Assembly: GCF_039531695.1 (NCBI RefSeq) | Contig: NZ_BAAAQN010000066.1 | Span: 3,849-67,848 of the forward strand | DNA length: 64,000 nucleotides | Direction of reading: 5' to 3' | DNA from: Catenulispora yoronensis | GTDB taxonomy: Bacteria > Actinomycetota > Actinomycetes > Streptomycetales > Catenulisporaceae | Shown: piece by piece, positions 16,916 through 24,970 of the stretch | Layout of the letters: the number at the start of each line of letters is the position of its first letter | Position numbering within the stretch: position 1 is the stretch's first letter | Notes under the pieces: model-generated | The model's database searches: none | Told to the model about the DNA's origin: nothing | What the model saw: the letters and a program-made list of their open reading frames with translations, nothing else | Program-made: the position numbers and the translations under genes

Positions 16916-18583
16916 GTGTCATCCCCCAGCATCACCGCGGACGCCGCCCCGGCCGTCCTGACCCGGTTCTGGCGCCGCGATCTGGCGGCGTACCCGCAGT
17001 CCGCCCGCCGGTACGCCTACCTGGCCATCGTCGTGCTGACCACGATCGTCCTGTACTACCTGCTCTACATCCAGTACGCGGTCGCGACGTCGATCATGAC
17101 CCGCTACCACATGACCTTCACCTACTTCATCTGGATGTCGGTCATCGGGAACGCCGTGGGCGCCGCCTCCTCGCTCATCGCCGGCCTGGCCGACCGCTGG
17201 GGCCGCGCGAACCTCGTCGTCTACGGCCTCCTGGTGGCCGGGATCCTGGTCCTGGTGATGCCGAACGTGTCGGGCAAGGGCGCGTTCCTGACGTTGTTCG
17301 CCGCGCTCTCCTTCGTCGAGGGCATCATCCTCGTCGCGACGCCGGCCTTGATCCGCGACTTCTCGCCGCAGCTCGGCCGCGCGACGGCCATGGGCGCGTG
17401 GGCGATCGGACCGGTGGCCGGCAGCCTGGTGGTGACGACGGTGACCAGCCACACGCTGGACACTTCGACCTGGCAGGACGAACTCCGGTACGCAGCCGTC
17501 AGTGCCCTGATCGTGTTCGTCATCGCGCTGTTCGGCCTGCGCGAGCTCTCGCCGCGCCTGCGCGACCAGATCATGGTCAGCCTGCGCGACCGCGCCCTCG
17601 TCGAAGCGCGCGCCCGGGGCATCGATCCCGAGGAGGGGCTGACCGGCCATTGGCGGCAGATGCTGCATCCGCGCATCGCCGGTCCGGCGTTCGCAGTGAG
17701 CGTGTATCTGCTGCTGTATTACGCCCTGGTCGGCAACCTGGTCATCTACTTCTCCGCGGTCTACGGCTACAGCGAGCAGCGGGCCAACGCCGTGGCGAAC
17801 TGGTACTGGGCCGCGAACGCGATCAGCCTGATCGTGGCGGGCCTGGTGTCCGACCGGCTCAAGGTTCGCAAGCCTCTGATGATCGTCGGCTGCGTCGGCA
17901 CGATCGTCACGACGGTGGTCTTCGCGGAGCTCGCCACCCGCCCGCACACCGACTATTACACCTTCGCGACCGTGTTCCTGATCGGCGGTGCGCTCGCGGG
18001 TGTGACCTACGCGCCGTGGATGGCGGCGTTCACGGAGACGGTCGAGGAGCGCAATCCGGCGGCGACGGCCACCGGCCTCGCGGTGTGGGGGTGGATCCTG
18101 CGCCTCGTGGTGGCGGTGTCGGCGGCCTTCGTCCCGGTGGTGGTGACGTCGGTGACGCCGGTGGTCGACCACGGCGCCGAGGTCGCCGCCGCGAACGCGA
18201 AGGCGGGGCCGGCGTTGGCGATCGTCAACGCGCATCCGGCGACGTTCGCCGAGCTGGCCAAGTATCCGCCGACGGCGATCCCGCCGGACGTGCTGGGCCG
18301 TGCGGTGGCGGACGTGGGCGCCTCAGGCCTCCAGACGGTGCAGCAGGCGCAGCCGGACCTCGCGGTTCTCAAGGCGCACGGTGCCGAGGTGGCGAAGGCC
18401 GTCAAGGACGGTCCGCACCAGTGGCAGACCTGGTGGTGGGTGACGCTGGCCGGGCAGATCGTGTTCCTGCCGTTCGCCGCGTACATGCGCGGACGGTGGA
18501 GCCCGCGCAAGGCACGCGAGGATGCGCAGGCGCATGAGGAGGCGGTGGCGCGGGAGCTTGCGAAGCTGCAAGCGGCTTCGTAG
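16916..18583 (+). CDS. MFS transporter
   Basis: A 555-aa permease with 12 predicted helices. The motif A-like loop is GLADRWGRANLVVYG after helix 2, and its counterpart in the second half is GLVSDRLKVRKPLMIVG. An unusual 100-residue insert (about 415-510, VTPVVDHGAEVAAANAKAGPALAIVNAHPATFAELAKYPP) lies before the last helix and is probably extracytoplasmic. The GTG at 16916 follows GAAGGAG and matches the start of the conserved region. Together with the preceding acyl-CoA ligase gene it probably imports an organic acid. Confidence 0.88.
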   Translation: MSSPSITADAAPAVLTRFWRRDLAAYPQSARRYAYLAIVVLTTIVLYYLLYIQYAVATSIMTRYHMTFTYFIWMSVIGNAVGAASSLIAGLADRWGRANLVVYGLLVAGILVLVMPNVSGKGAFLTLFAALSFVEGIILVATPALIRDFSPQLGRATAMGAWAIGPVAGSLVVTTVTSHTLDTSTWQDELRYAAVSALIVFVIALFGLRELSPRLRDQIMVSLRDRALVEARARGIDPEEGLTGHWRQMLHPRIAGPAFAVSVYLLLYYALVGNLVIYFSAVYGYSEQRANAVANWYWAANAISLIVAGLVSDRLKVRKPLMIVGCVGTIVTTVVFAELATRPHTDYYTFATVFLIGGALAGVTYAPWMAAFTETVEERNPAATATGLAVWGWILRLVVAVSAAFVPVVVTSVTPVVDHGAEVAAANAKAGPALAIVNAHPATFAELAKYPPTAIPPDVLGRAVADVGASGLQTVQQAQPDLAVLKAHGAEVAKAVKDGPHQWQTWWWVTLAGQIVFLPFAAYMRGRWSPRKAREDAQAHEEAVARELAKLQAAS

Positions 18584-18590
18584 TCGCTCC

Positions 18591-19526
18591 TCACAGCGAG
18601 CGAAGAAACCTCAGGAGCGCCTCGGTGACCTCGTCGGGGCGCTCCTGCTGGATCCAGTGTCCGGCGCCGTCCACGGTCACGTTCTCCCGCAGGTCGGTGA
18701 GCACGTCGCCGATGCGCTCGGCGCTCATGAACTGCGCGACCAAGTCCTTCGAGCCCGTCAGGAACATCGACGGGCAGTCGATGGTGCGGCCTTGCAGCGA
18801 CTCCGTGCGCTGCCAGGTGAGGTCCATGGCGCGGTAGTAGTTCAGGCCGCCGGTAAAGCCGGTGCGCTCGAAGGTCCGGATGAAGACGTCGAGTTCCGCC
18901 TCGGTCATGAAGCGTCGGGGGCGCAGCGGGTCGTCGTCGCCGGCCGCCGCCTGCCAGGCCGAGGCCTCGATGTCGTCCGACAGCAGAGTGCGCCGGACGT
19001 TCGCGTTCAGGACTTCGTCGGCGACCCCCGGTTCCTGGAACCAGACCATGTAGAAGCCGTCGCCGAGCCGCTTGCGCAGGATCGGGATCGGCGGCACCGG
19101 CGGGCGCGGCGTGATCGGGACGCTCAGCCCCGCCACGGCGCGGACCCGGTCCGGGTGGGCGAGCGCGAGATTCCACACCACGGCGGCGCCCCAGTCGTGG
19201 CCGACGAACGCGGCGTCGTCGAGGCCGAGCGCGTCCAGCAGGCCGACGAGGTCGGCGGCCAGGGTCAGGGCGTCGTAGCCCTCCGGCCCGGCGGGCCGCG
19301 AGCTGTCGCCGTAGCCGCGCATATCGGGAATCAGGACCCGGAAACCGGCCTCGGCCAACGGATACACCTGATGGCGCCAGGAGAAGGCCAGCTCGGGGAA
19401 GCCGTGGCAGAGCACCACGGCCGGGCCTTCTCCGTGTTCGACGACGCTCAGCTCGATGCCGTTCGTCGCCACGCGCCGCACCGGCAGCCGCTCCCAGTCG
19501 GGGACGTCGGCGTAGCGGGTGCTCAC
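18591..19526 (-). CDS. alpha/beta hydrolase, epoxide hydrolase-like
   Basis: A 311-aa alpha/beta hydrolase. The oxyanion motif is VVLCHGFPELAFSWRHQ and the nucleophile is the Asp of FVGHDWGAAVVWNLAL; the HGFPE and GHDWGA forms are typical of soluble epoxide hydrolases. The C-terminal His lies in DGAGHWIQQERPDEV. The GTG start overlaps the stop of the upstream acyl-CoA ligase gene by four bases (GTGA), so this is the third gene of an operon with the aldehyde dehydrogenase and ligase genes. The substrate is unknown. Confidence 0.9.
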   Translation of the reverse strand: MSTRYADVPDWERLPVRRVATNGIELSVVEHGEGPAVVLCHGFPELAFSWRHQVYPLAEAGFRVLIPDMRGYGDSSRPAGPEGYDALTLAADLVGLLDALGLDDAAFVGHDWGAAVVWNLALAHPDRVRAVAGLSVPITPRPPVPPIPILRKRLGDGFYMVWFQEPGVADEVLNANVRRTLLSDDIEASAWQAAAGDDDPLRPRRFMTEAELDVFIRTFERTGFTGGLNYYRAMDLTWQRTESLQGRTIDCPSMFLTGSKDLVAQFMSAERIGDVLTDLRENVTVDGAGHWIQQERPDEVTEALLRFLRSL

Positions 19527-21085
19527 GGCCGCGCCACCAGCTCCCGCTTGAGGATCTTGCCGGTGGCGGTCATCGGGAGCCGGTCCCGGAACTCGACCGT
19601 GCGCGGGTACTTGTAGGCCGCCATCATCTCCTTACCCCAGGCCACGAGCTCCTGCTCGGTGAGGTCGGAGCCCGGATTCCGGATCACGAACGCCTTCACC
19701 TCCTCGCCGTGGCTGGCGTGCGGGACGCCGACGACGGCCGCCAGGCTGACCGCGGGGTGCGTCATCAGCACCTCTTCGATTTCCCGTGGATACACGTTGA
19801 AACCGCCGCGGATGATCAGATCCTTGGTGCGGTCGACGATGTAGTAGTAGCCGTCCGCGTCGCGGCGTCCGACGTCGCCGGTATGGAACCAGCCGTCGGC
19901 GTCGACCACCTCGGCGGTGGCCTCGGGGCGGCCGAGGTAGCCCTTCATCACGTTGTGACCGCGGATCACGATCTCGCCGGGCTCGTCGGTGTCGCAGCGC
20001 GCGCCGTCCGGGCGGACCACGTCCACCTCGACGCCCCAGCACGGCAGCCCGATCGAACCGGGCTTGCGCGGCCGGTCGGCCCGGCTGAAGGTGGCGACCG
20101 GGCTGGTCTCGGACAGGCCGTAGCCTTCGAGGATCGGCACGTCGAAGCGCTCCTCGAACTGCTTGAGGACTTCCAGCGGCAGGGCGGAGCCGCCGGAGAT
20201 GCTCAGGCGCAGGTTCTCAGAGATCTTATGAAGGTCGAAGGTGTCCGCCTTCTCGCTGTGCAGCAGGGCCCAGTACATGGTCGGGACGCCGGCGAAGACC
20301 GTGACGCCTTCGCGCTCCATCAGGCCGAGCGCGGTGTCAGGGTCGAAGCGCGGCATGACGACGAGGGTCGCGCCGCTGGCGAAGCCGTAGTTCTGCTGGA
20401 CCGTCTGGCCGAAGGAGTGGAACAGCGGCAGCGTGACGAGGTGGACGTCGTTCTCGCGCACGCCGAACATCCGGCTCACCATCAGCGCGTTCTGCACCAT
20501 GTTGCTGTGCGTCAGCTCGGCGCCCTTGGGCCGGCCGGTCGTGCCGCTGGTGTAGAGGACGACCGCGGTGTCGGTCTCCTGGGTCTGCACGGTGTTGAAG
20601 GTCGGGGGCCGGCCTTCGGTGAACGCGGCGAGGGTGGTCACGTCGGATTCCGGTTCCGGGGCGGCGCTCGCGGCACCGGCAGTGATCAGCACGAAGTGCT
20701 CACAGCCGGGCACGGCGTCGAAGGCCGCCCGGCCGGCCTTGCCCATCGCCAGTTCCGGCGTGCCCTCGAAGCAGAAATAGGCCACGGCGCCGGAGTCTTC
20801 GAGGTGATACGCGATCTCCCGCTCGGTGAGCAGCACGTTCAGCGGCACGACCGTCGCTCCGGCTTTCAGGACGCCGTAGTAGACGATCGGGAAGTACGGC
20901 AGGTTCGGGCAGCTGAGCGCCACCCGGTCGCCGCGGCCGACGCCGCGAGCCGCCAGCGCGCCCGCGACCTGGTTGGCCGCCGCCTCGATCTGCCCGTAAG
21001 TGAGGCGCAGGTCGCCGAGGACCACCGCGTCGCGCTCGGGCACGTCCCGGGCCGTGTTCTCCAGCAGCACAGCAAGGTTGAGCAT
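19523..21085 (-). CDS. long-chain fatty acid (acyl)-CoA ligase, AMP-binding family
   Basis: A 520-aa acyl-CoA ligase, paralogous to the one at 15276. It has the P-loop VVLYTSGTTGRPKGAELTH, GYGLSETSPVATF, the hinge YYYIVDRTKDLIIRGGFNVYPREIEE and the C-terminal Lys in TATGKILKREL. It lies 24 bp after the aldehyde dehydrogenase gene and overlaps the hydrolase gene, so the three are co-transcribed. The order suggests aldehyde to acid to acyl-CoA conversion. A ribosome binding site GAGGA precedes the ATG. Confidence 0.93.
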   Translation of the reverse strand: MLNLAVLLENTARDVPERDAVVLGDLRLTYGQIEAAANQVAGALAARGVGRGDRVALSCPNLPYFPIVYYGVLKAGATVVPLNVLLTEREIAYHLEDSGAVAYFCFEGTPELAMGKAGRAAFDAVPGCEHFVLITAGAASAAPEPESDVTTLAAFTEGRPPTFNTVQTQETDTAVVLYTSGTTGRPKGAELTHSNMVQNALMVSRMFGVRENDVHLVTLPLFHSFGQTVQQNYGFASGATLVVMPRFDPDTALGLMEREGVTVFAGVPTMYWALLHSEKADTFDLHKISENLRLSISGGSALPLEVLKQFEERFDVPILEGYGLSETSPVATFSRADRPRKPGSIGLPCWGVEVDVVRPDGARCDTDEPGEIVIRGHNVMKGYLGRPEATAEVVDADGWFHTGDVGRRDADGYYYIVDRTKDLIIRGGFNVYPREIEEVLMTHPAVSLAAVVGVPHASHGEEVKAFVIRNPGSDLTEQELVAWGKEMMAAYKYPRTVEFRDRLPMTATGKILKRELVARP

Positions 21086-21109
21086 GGTTGGTCCTCTTCG
21101 ATCCCGGTC

Positions 21110-22840
21110 TCAGCCGCGCAGCGCGGAGATGAACACGCCAGGCAGGGCCGACCAGCGGGGCTTGGCGGCGAAGCCGGTCAGCCGCCGTCCGGTGGTGGCC
21201 GCGGTCTTGTTGGTGACGAACCACGGCGGCTTCGGCGACATGCTCGCCTCTCCGTGGAACAGCGCGCGGGGCGACGGCCGGAAGGGTCCGCGCAGCACGG
21301 TGCGCTCCGGGTTCGCGAGCAGCACGGCGTTGTGGACCACGCCGATGCCGCTCTGGACGTTGTCGAGGGTGTGGCCGGGGAAGGCGCCCCAGGTCGCGGC
21401 GGCGGTGAGGTAGCCGACGCCGGTCCAGGCGTTGATGGTGACGGTGCCGTAGCGCAGGTCGGCGACGGCCTGGTCGAAGGCCGCGCCGAGGCCGGAGATG
21501 GTGCGCGGGTCGGCGATGATGTTGACGCCGAGTGTGCCGGCGAACCGGTCGTTGGCGGCGCGGACGGCGGTGGCGAGGAACTGCCGGGCGTCGCCGGGCA
21601 GCTCCATGACGCCCAGGACCGGGCCGAAGTACTCGGTGGTGAGCGCGGGCTCGGGGGCGGTGTCGTCGGCGTCGCCGGGCACTGAGATCAGGACCCTGGA
21701 ACGGATCTGCTCGGCGTCCGGATAGGCCTGGCAGGCCTGCGCGACGCGGGCGTCGCTGCCCGGGTAGTAGGCGGGGCGGGCGGGCGCCTTGGCCAGGGCC
21801 GTGCGCAGGTGGTTCAGGAACGCCTCCTTCTGCGGCCAGTCCGAGCCGACCACGACGATCTGGGAGGCGATGCAGTTGTAGCCGCCGTTGTGCAGCTTCT
21901 GGGTGACGACGTGCTCGGCCTGGAACTTCAGGTCGGCGTCGGACCAGCGGCCGGGGACCACGATGGTCGGCGAGACGCCGCCGAGCTCGCTGGTGATCGG
22001 CTTGGTGAGCAGCGGCGTCCCGGCGGCCTTGCGGGCGGCGGCCTCCTCGCCGGTGCCCCACACGATGGCGTCGTGAGTCAGGGCACTGCCGGTCATGTGG
22101 ACGTGGTCGACGAGGTCGTGGTGCACCAGGTAGCCGCCGGCGTCGGCGCCGCCGCGGACGATCCGGACCAGGCCCAGGTCGATGAACGGGGCCAGCACCT
22201 TCGAGAAGGCGTCGAACAGCACGTCGGTGACCGGGTTCAGCTTCAGCAGCACGACGCGGTTGTTGGCGTAGAGCTCGTACAGCACGTCCAGCACCGGGAT
22301 CGAGGTGATGTTCCCGGCGCCGAGCACCACGCCGACGCCGCCGGGGCCGGCCGGATCGCGCAGCGCCAGTCCGGCCTGGGCCCGCACGTCCGCCTCGGTG
22401 ACGCCCGGGGGCATCCACACCTCGGCCGTGAACCCGCTGAGCAGAAGCCGGTCGTAGACGCCGTGCGGGAGGATCTTGACCGTGGTGCGGCCGCCGGGGG
22501 CGGTGCCGAAGCCGTAGCCGTCGACGGGACTGCGGCCGGCCTCCAGGGCGGCGATGCTCTGCGCCAGGACCGCGGCGGCGGTGAGGACCGCGTAGGGGCC
22601 GCTGGTCCACTCCTCGCCGCGGAGCTGGCTGCCGTCGGGCAAGCGCTTGTAAACAGCGGCGGCACCGACCCACGCCTCGGCGTTGGCCGCGGTCGCGGCG
22701 TGGAGGCGCTGGATCAGCTCCCTGCGTCGGCTCAGCCCGCAGGCCTTCCACGCTTCGACACCGGCCGCCAGCTCGGTGAGAGCCTGGTCGATCGTCGCCG
22801 CCTCGGCGGCGGGCAGGGTCGCTGTGCTCATGAGGGTCAC
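21110..22840 (-). CDS. aldehyde dehydrogenase family protein
   Basis: A 576-aa NAD(P)-dependent aldehyde dehydrogenase superfamily protein, somewhat longer than the usual 480-500 aa. The general base Glu is in TSELGGVSPTIVV and the nucleophilic Cys in HNGGYNCIASQIVV; GAGNITSIPVLDVLYELYANN corresponds to the cofactor-binding segment. The sequence departs enough from classical ALDHs that the substrate cannot be named. It is first in an operon with an acyl-CoA ligase and an epoxide-hydrolase-like gene, and divergent from a PucR-type regulator. A second ATG nine bases downstream is an equally good start. Confidence 0.88.
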   Translation of the reverse strand: MTLMSTATLPAAEAATIDQALTELAAGVEAWKACGLSRRRELIQRLHAATAANAEAWVGAAAVYKRLPDGSQLRGEEWTSGPYAVLTAAAVLAQSIAALEAGRSPVDGYGFGTAPGGRTTVKILPHGVYDRLLLSGFTAEVWMPPGVTEADVRAQAGLALRDPAGPGGVGVVLGAGNITSIPVLDVLYELYANNRVVLLKLNPVTDVLFDAFSKVLAPFIDLGLVRIVRGGADAGGYLVHHDLVDHVHMTGSALTHDAIVWGTGEEAAARKAAGTPLLTKPITSELGGVSPTIVVPGRWSDADLKFQAEHVVTQKLHNGGYNCIASQIVVVGSDWPQKEAFLNHLRTALAKAPARPAYYPGSDARVAQACQAYPDAEQIRSRVLISVPGDADDTAPEPALTTEYFGPVLGVMELPGDARQFLATAVRAANDRFAGTLGVNIIADPRTISGLGAAFDQAVADLRYGTVTINAWTGVGYLTAAATWGAFPGHTLDNVQSGIGVVHNAVLLANPERTVLRGPFRPSPRALFHGEASMSPKPPWFVTNKTAATTGRRLTGFAAKPRWSALPGVFISALRG

Positions 22841-22957
22841 ATCTCCTCGTTGTGCGCGCGCCTTAACCAGCAGGCAACTAGTCCCTTATTGGTGGAGATG
22901 CTCGCGCAAGTGAGCTGCTGACGCCATGGGCGAGGGGTGCGGGTTCCGGCGATCGTT

Positions 22958-22973
22958 TTGTGCGGACGCACAA
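22958..22973. promoter_or_regulatory. candidate operator palindrome
   Basis: TTGTGCG-GA-CGCACAA is a perfect 7-2-7 inverted repeat in the 166-bp space between the divergent aldehyde dehydrogenase and PucR-type regulator genes. It is well placed for control of both by the regulator. Confidence 0.45.
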
Positions 22974-22994
22974 GACAAGGCGTCAACCTCTGGT

Positions 22995-23000
22995 TATCAT
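22995..23000 (+). promoter_or_regulatory. candidate -10 box of a leaderless promoter
   Basis: TATCAT lies 6 bases before the ATG at 23007, with no ribosome binding site between. Confidence 0.45.
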
Positions 23001-23006
23001 CACAGC

Positions 23007-24185
23007 ATGACGGGCAAGCGCGGCGCGGTCGGCCTGGTCGCCCAACTCCTCGGCGACGTGGATCCCTTGGCCGACGAGCTCACGGACCAGATCTTCGACG
23101 CCGAGCGCGGCTACGCCGACCAGCTCCGCGACCACCACGACCGGGTCCGCACGGCGGTCCGCGACAACCTCCGCACGCTGCTGCTGGCGCTCCAGGAGAA
23201 CCCCATCTCCCTGGACGCGGCCCGCGAAGCCGGTCGTCTGAAGGCCGAACTCGGCATCCCCCTCCCGGCCCTCCTCCACGCCTACCGCCTGGGCGGCCGC
23301 TTCATCTGGGACCGCCTCCTGGCCGGAGCCACCGACGAGGGCCGCGCCACCGAACTCCTCCACCTGGCCTCCGACATCTGGCAGATCATCGACGACCACT
23401 CCGGCGCCGCCGCCGAGGCCTACCGCACCACGGTCGAGGAACAGTCCCACCGCGACGCCGCCGCCCGCACCGCCATGCTGACCTCCCTCCTCGACGGCAG
23501 CATCACCTCGGCACCCCGCGCCACCGAGATCGTCCGCATCCTCCGCCTCGACGGCACCGGCCCCCTCCTCGTCGTCAACGCCGAGACGGACGAGGCCGAA
23601 GGCCTCCCACCCGGCACCGTCAGCAAACTCCGCGCCCTGGGCGTCACCTCCCAATGGACCCGCCTGGCAGGCAGCACAGCAGGCCTCCTCCACCTCCCCG
23701 GCGACCGCACCATCCCCGCCACCCGCGACCTCCTCACCACCCTCACCTCCACCCGCACCGGCATCAGCCGCCCCTTCCGCACCCCCCTCGACGCAACCCG
23801 CGCCTGGCGCGAAGCCCAAGTAGCGACCCGCTGCCTACCACCAGGAACCCAAGGCGCACACACCTACGGCGAGGCACCGGTAGCACTGCTGGTGGCGTCA
23901 GCCCCGGACGCGGCAGCGGACATGGCCCGCTCAGTGTTCGCGGCACTGGACGCCCTTCCAGCGGCGGAGCACACGACGCTGTTGGAGACGCTGGACACCT
24001 GGTTCTCGGTCGGCGGCTCGACGACCAAGGCCGCGGAACTGCTGCACTGCCACCGGAACACGGTGCTGTACCGGCTCAACCGCATCGGGGAGCTGACGGG
24101 ACGGCATACGACGGATGCGGTCGGGTCGGCGGAGCTTTATGCGGCGTTGCGGGCGGTGCGGCAGGGGGTTGTGGTGGAGGGGTAG
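23007..24185 (+). CDS. PucR/CdaR-type transcriptional regulator
   Basis: A 392-aa regulator. The N-terminal 150 residues are helical (RsbRD/PucR N-terminal style: HAYRLGGRFIWDRLLAGA). The middle is a degenerate GGDEF-like domain, and the C-terminus is the PucR helix-turn-helix: LLETLDTWFSVGGSTTKAAELLHCHRNTVLYRLNRIGELTGR. Such proteins sense metabolites and usually act on adjacent genes. It is divergent from the aldehyde dehydrogenase operon. The ATG at 23007 was chosen because the helical domain starts there and a -10 box lies 6 bases upstream. Confidence 0.9.
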   Translation: MTGKRGAVGLVAQLLGDVDPLADELTDQIFDAERGYADQLRDHHDRVRTAVRDNLRTLLLALQENPISLDAAREAGRLKAELGIPLPALLHAYRLGGRFIWDRLLAGATDEGRATELLHLASDIWQIIDDHSGAAAEAYRTTVEEQSHRDAAARTAMLTSLLDGSITSAPRATEIVRILRLDGTGPLLVVNAETDEAEGLPPGTVSKLRALGVTSQWTRLAGSTAGLLHLPGDRTIPATRDLLTTLTSTRTGISRPFRTPLDATRAWREAQVATRCLPPGTQGAHTYGEAPVALLVASAPDAAADMARSVFAALDALPAAEHTTLLETLDTWFSVGGSTTKAAELLHCHRNTVLYRLNRIGELTGRHTTDAVGSAELYAALRAVRQGVVVEG

Positions 24186-24212
24186 CGGAGGGCGACTCTC
24201 CTATACACGGGT

Positions 24213-24500
24213 CTAATGGTGAACCATATGCGCGATCACCAAGGCAATACTCTCGACGAGAACGCTTTTCGCAATTTCGCGCAGCTCCCCCGTTCGATGC
24301 TTCAGCCACGATTCATGTTCTTCGTTGCAGGCGTCGCTCTCGATAGAATTTTTGAGCTTGTCCAAACTCTTATCAGCAACGAATGTCAGCTGAATCCGAA
24401 CAAGGACCGCATCATGGTCCGACATCAAAAGAACAAGCACCGCCCCGTCCCCCGCTTGGTCGCCGCCTTCACGCAAGTCAACCCCCCAGAAATCGCTCAT
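24213..24500 (-). CDS. small hypothetical protein next to the defence operon
   Basis: A 95-aa protein of unknown family. It starts MSDFWGVDL and reads as a plausible small alpha/beta protein (AVLVLLMSDHDAVLVRIQLTFVADKSLDKLKNSI). The ATG has GAGGGG about ten bases upstream. Its base composition is visibly AT-richer than the rest of the window. It lies about 470 bp downstream of the DrmB-like gene on the same strand and could be part of the island. An overlapping + strand frame is less protein-like. Function unknown. Confidence 0.5.
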   Translation of the reverse strand: MSDFWGVDLREGGDQAGDGAVLVLLMSDHDAVLVRIQLTFVADKSLDKLKNSIESDACNEEHESWLKHRTGELREIAKSVLVESIALVIAHMVHH

Positions 24501-24970
24501 CCGGATCAATCCCCTCTGATTTGAATGTCTCGCCAGGTCGACGGGAAACCAAAAAAGGACGCAACTCCGCCCCTGCTTGATGCGCCCTTGAAACGATTAC
24601 TCGCTCCGCCTGGATGTTCCGATCCTAGCCATAGTCGCCGGAGGATTAGAAGTATCCGATGAAGATCATTCATGCAATCATCGGGTCAGCTGTACCGCTC
24701 AACCAATCACCCAAAATCATTGCCTTGACATCAAGGTTCAATATACAAGGCAGATCCGTCGAAGAAACTTCGACAATTGCGGAACGATCGTCCACCGATC
24801 GTCACTCCGGCAGCATTGCGGTGAGCCTCGAAATTAGATCTGCAGCATGCGCTTGAGCCATCAGCCGACATGCCGAATTTCCCAATAGAACCCAAGAATG
24901 CCATGCGCGAAAAGGGCATACTGAACGAGCTCGGTGATTATCGGTTCGTGCGACGCGAAAAGATGTGAAG
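24501..24970. other. AT-richer non-coding stretch flanking the defence operon
   Basis: About 470 bases clearly poorer in GC than the surrounding DNA. The only coding trace is a short + strand frame (24870-24968, 32 aa, ending NELGDYRFVRREKM) that could be a remnant of a lost gene. No tRNA, transposase or att-like repeat is recognisable. Confidence 0.5.

Noticed and set aside
19709..21685. 658-codon + strand open frame
   Set aside because: Antisense to the acyl-CoA ligase and aldehyde dehydrogenase genes; low-complexity translation.
24216..24524. + strand 102-codon frame
   Set aside because: Overlaps the minus-strand 95-aa gene, lacks a ribosome binding site and is less protein-like.
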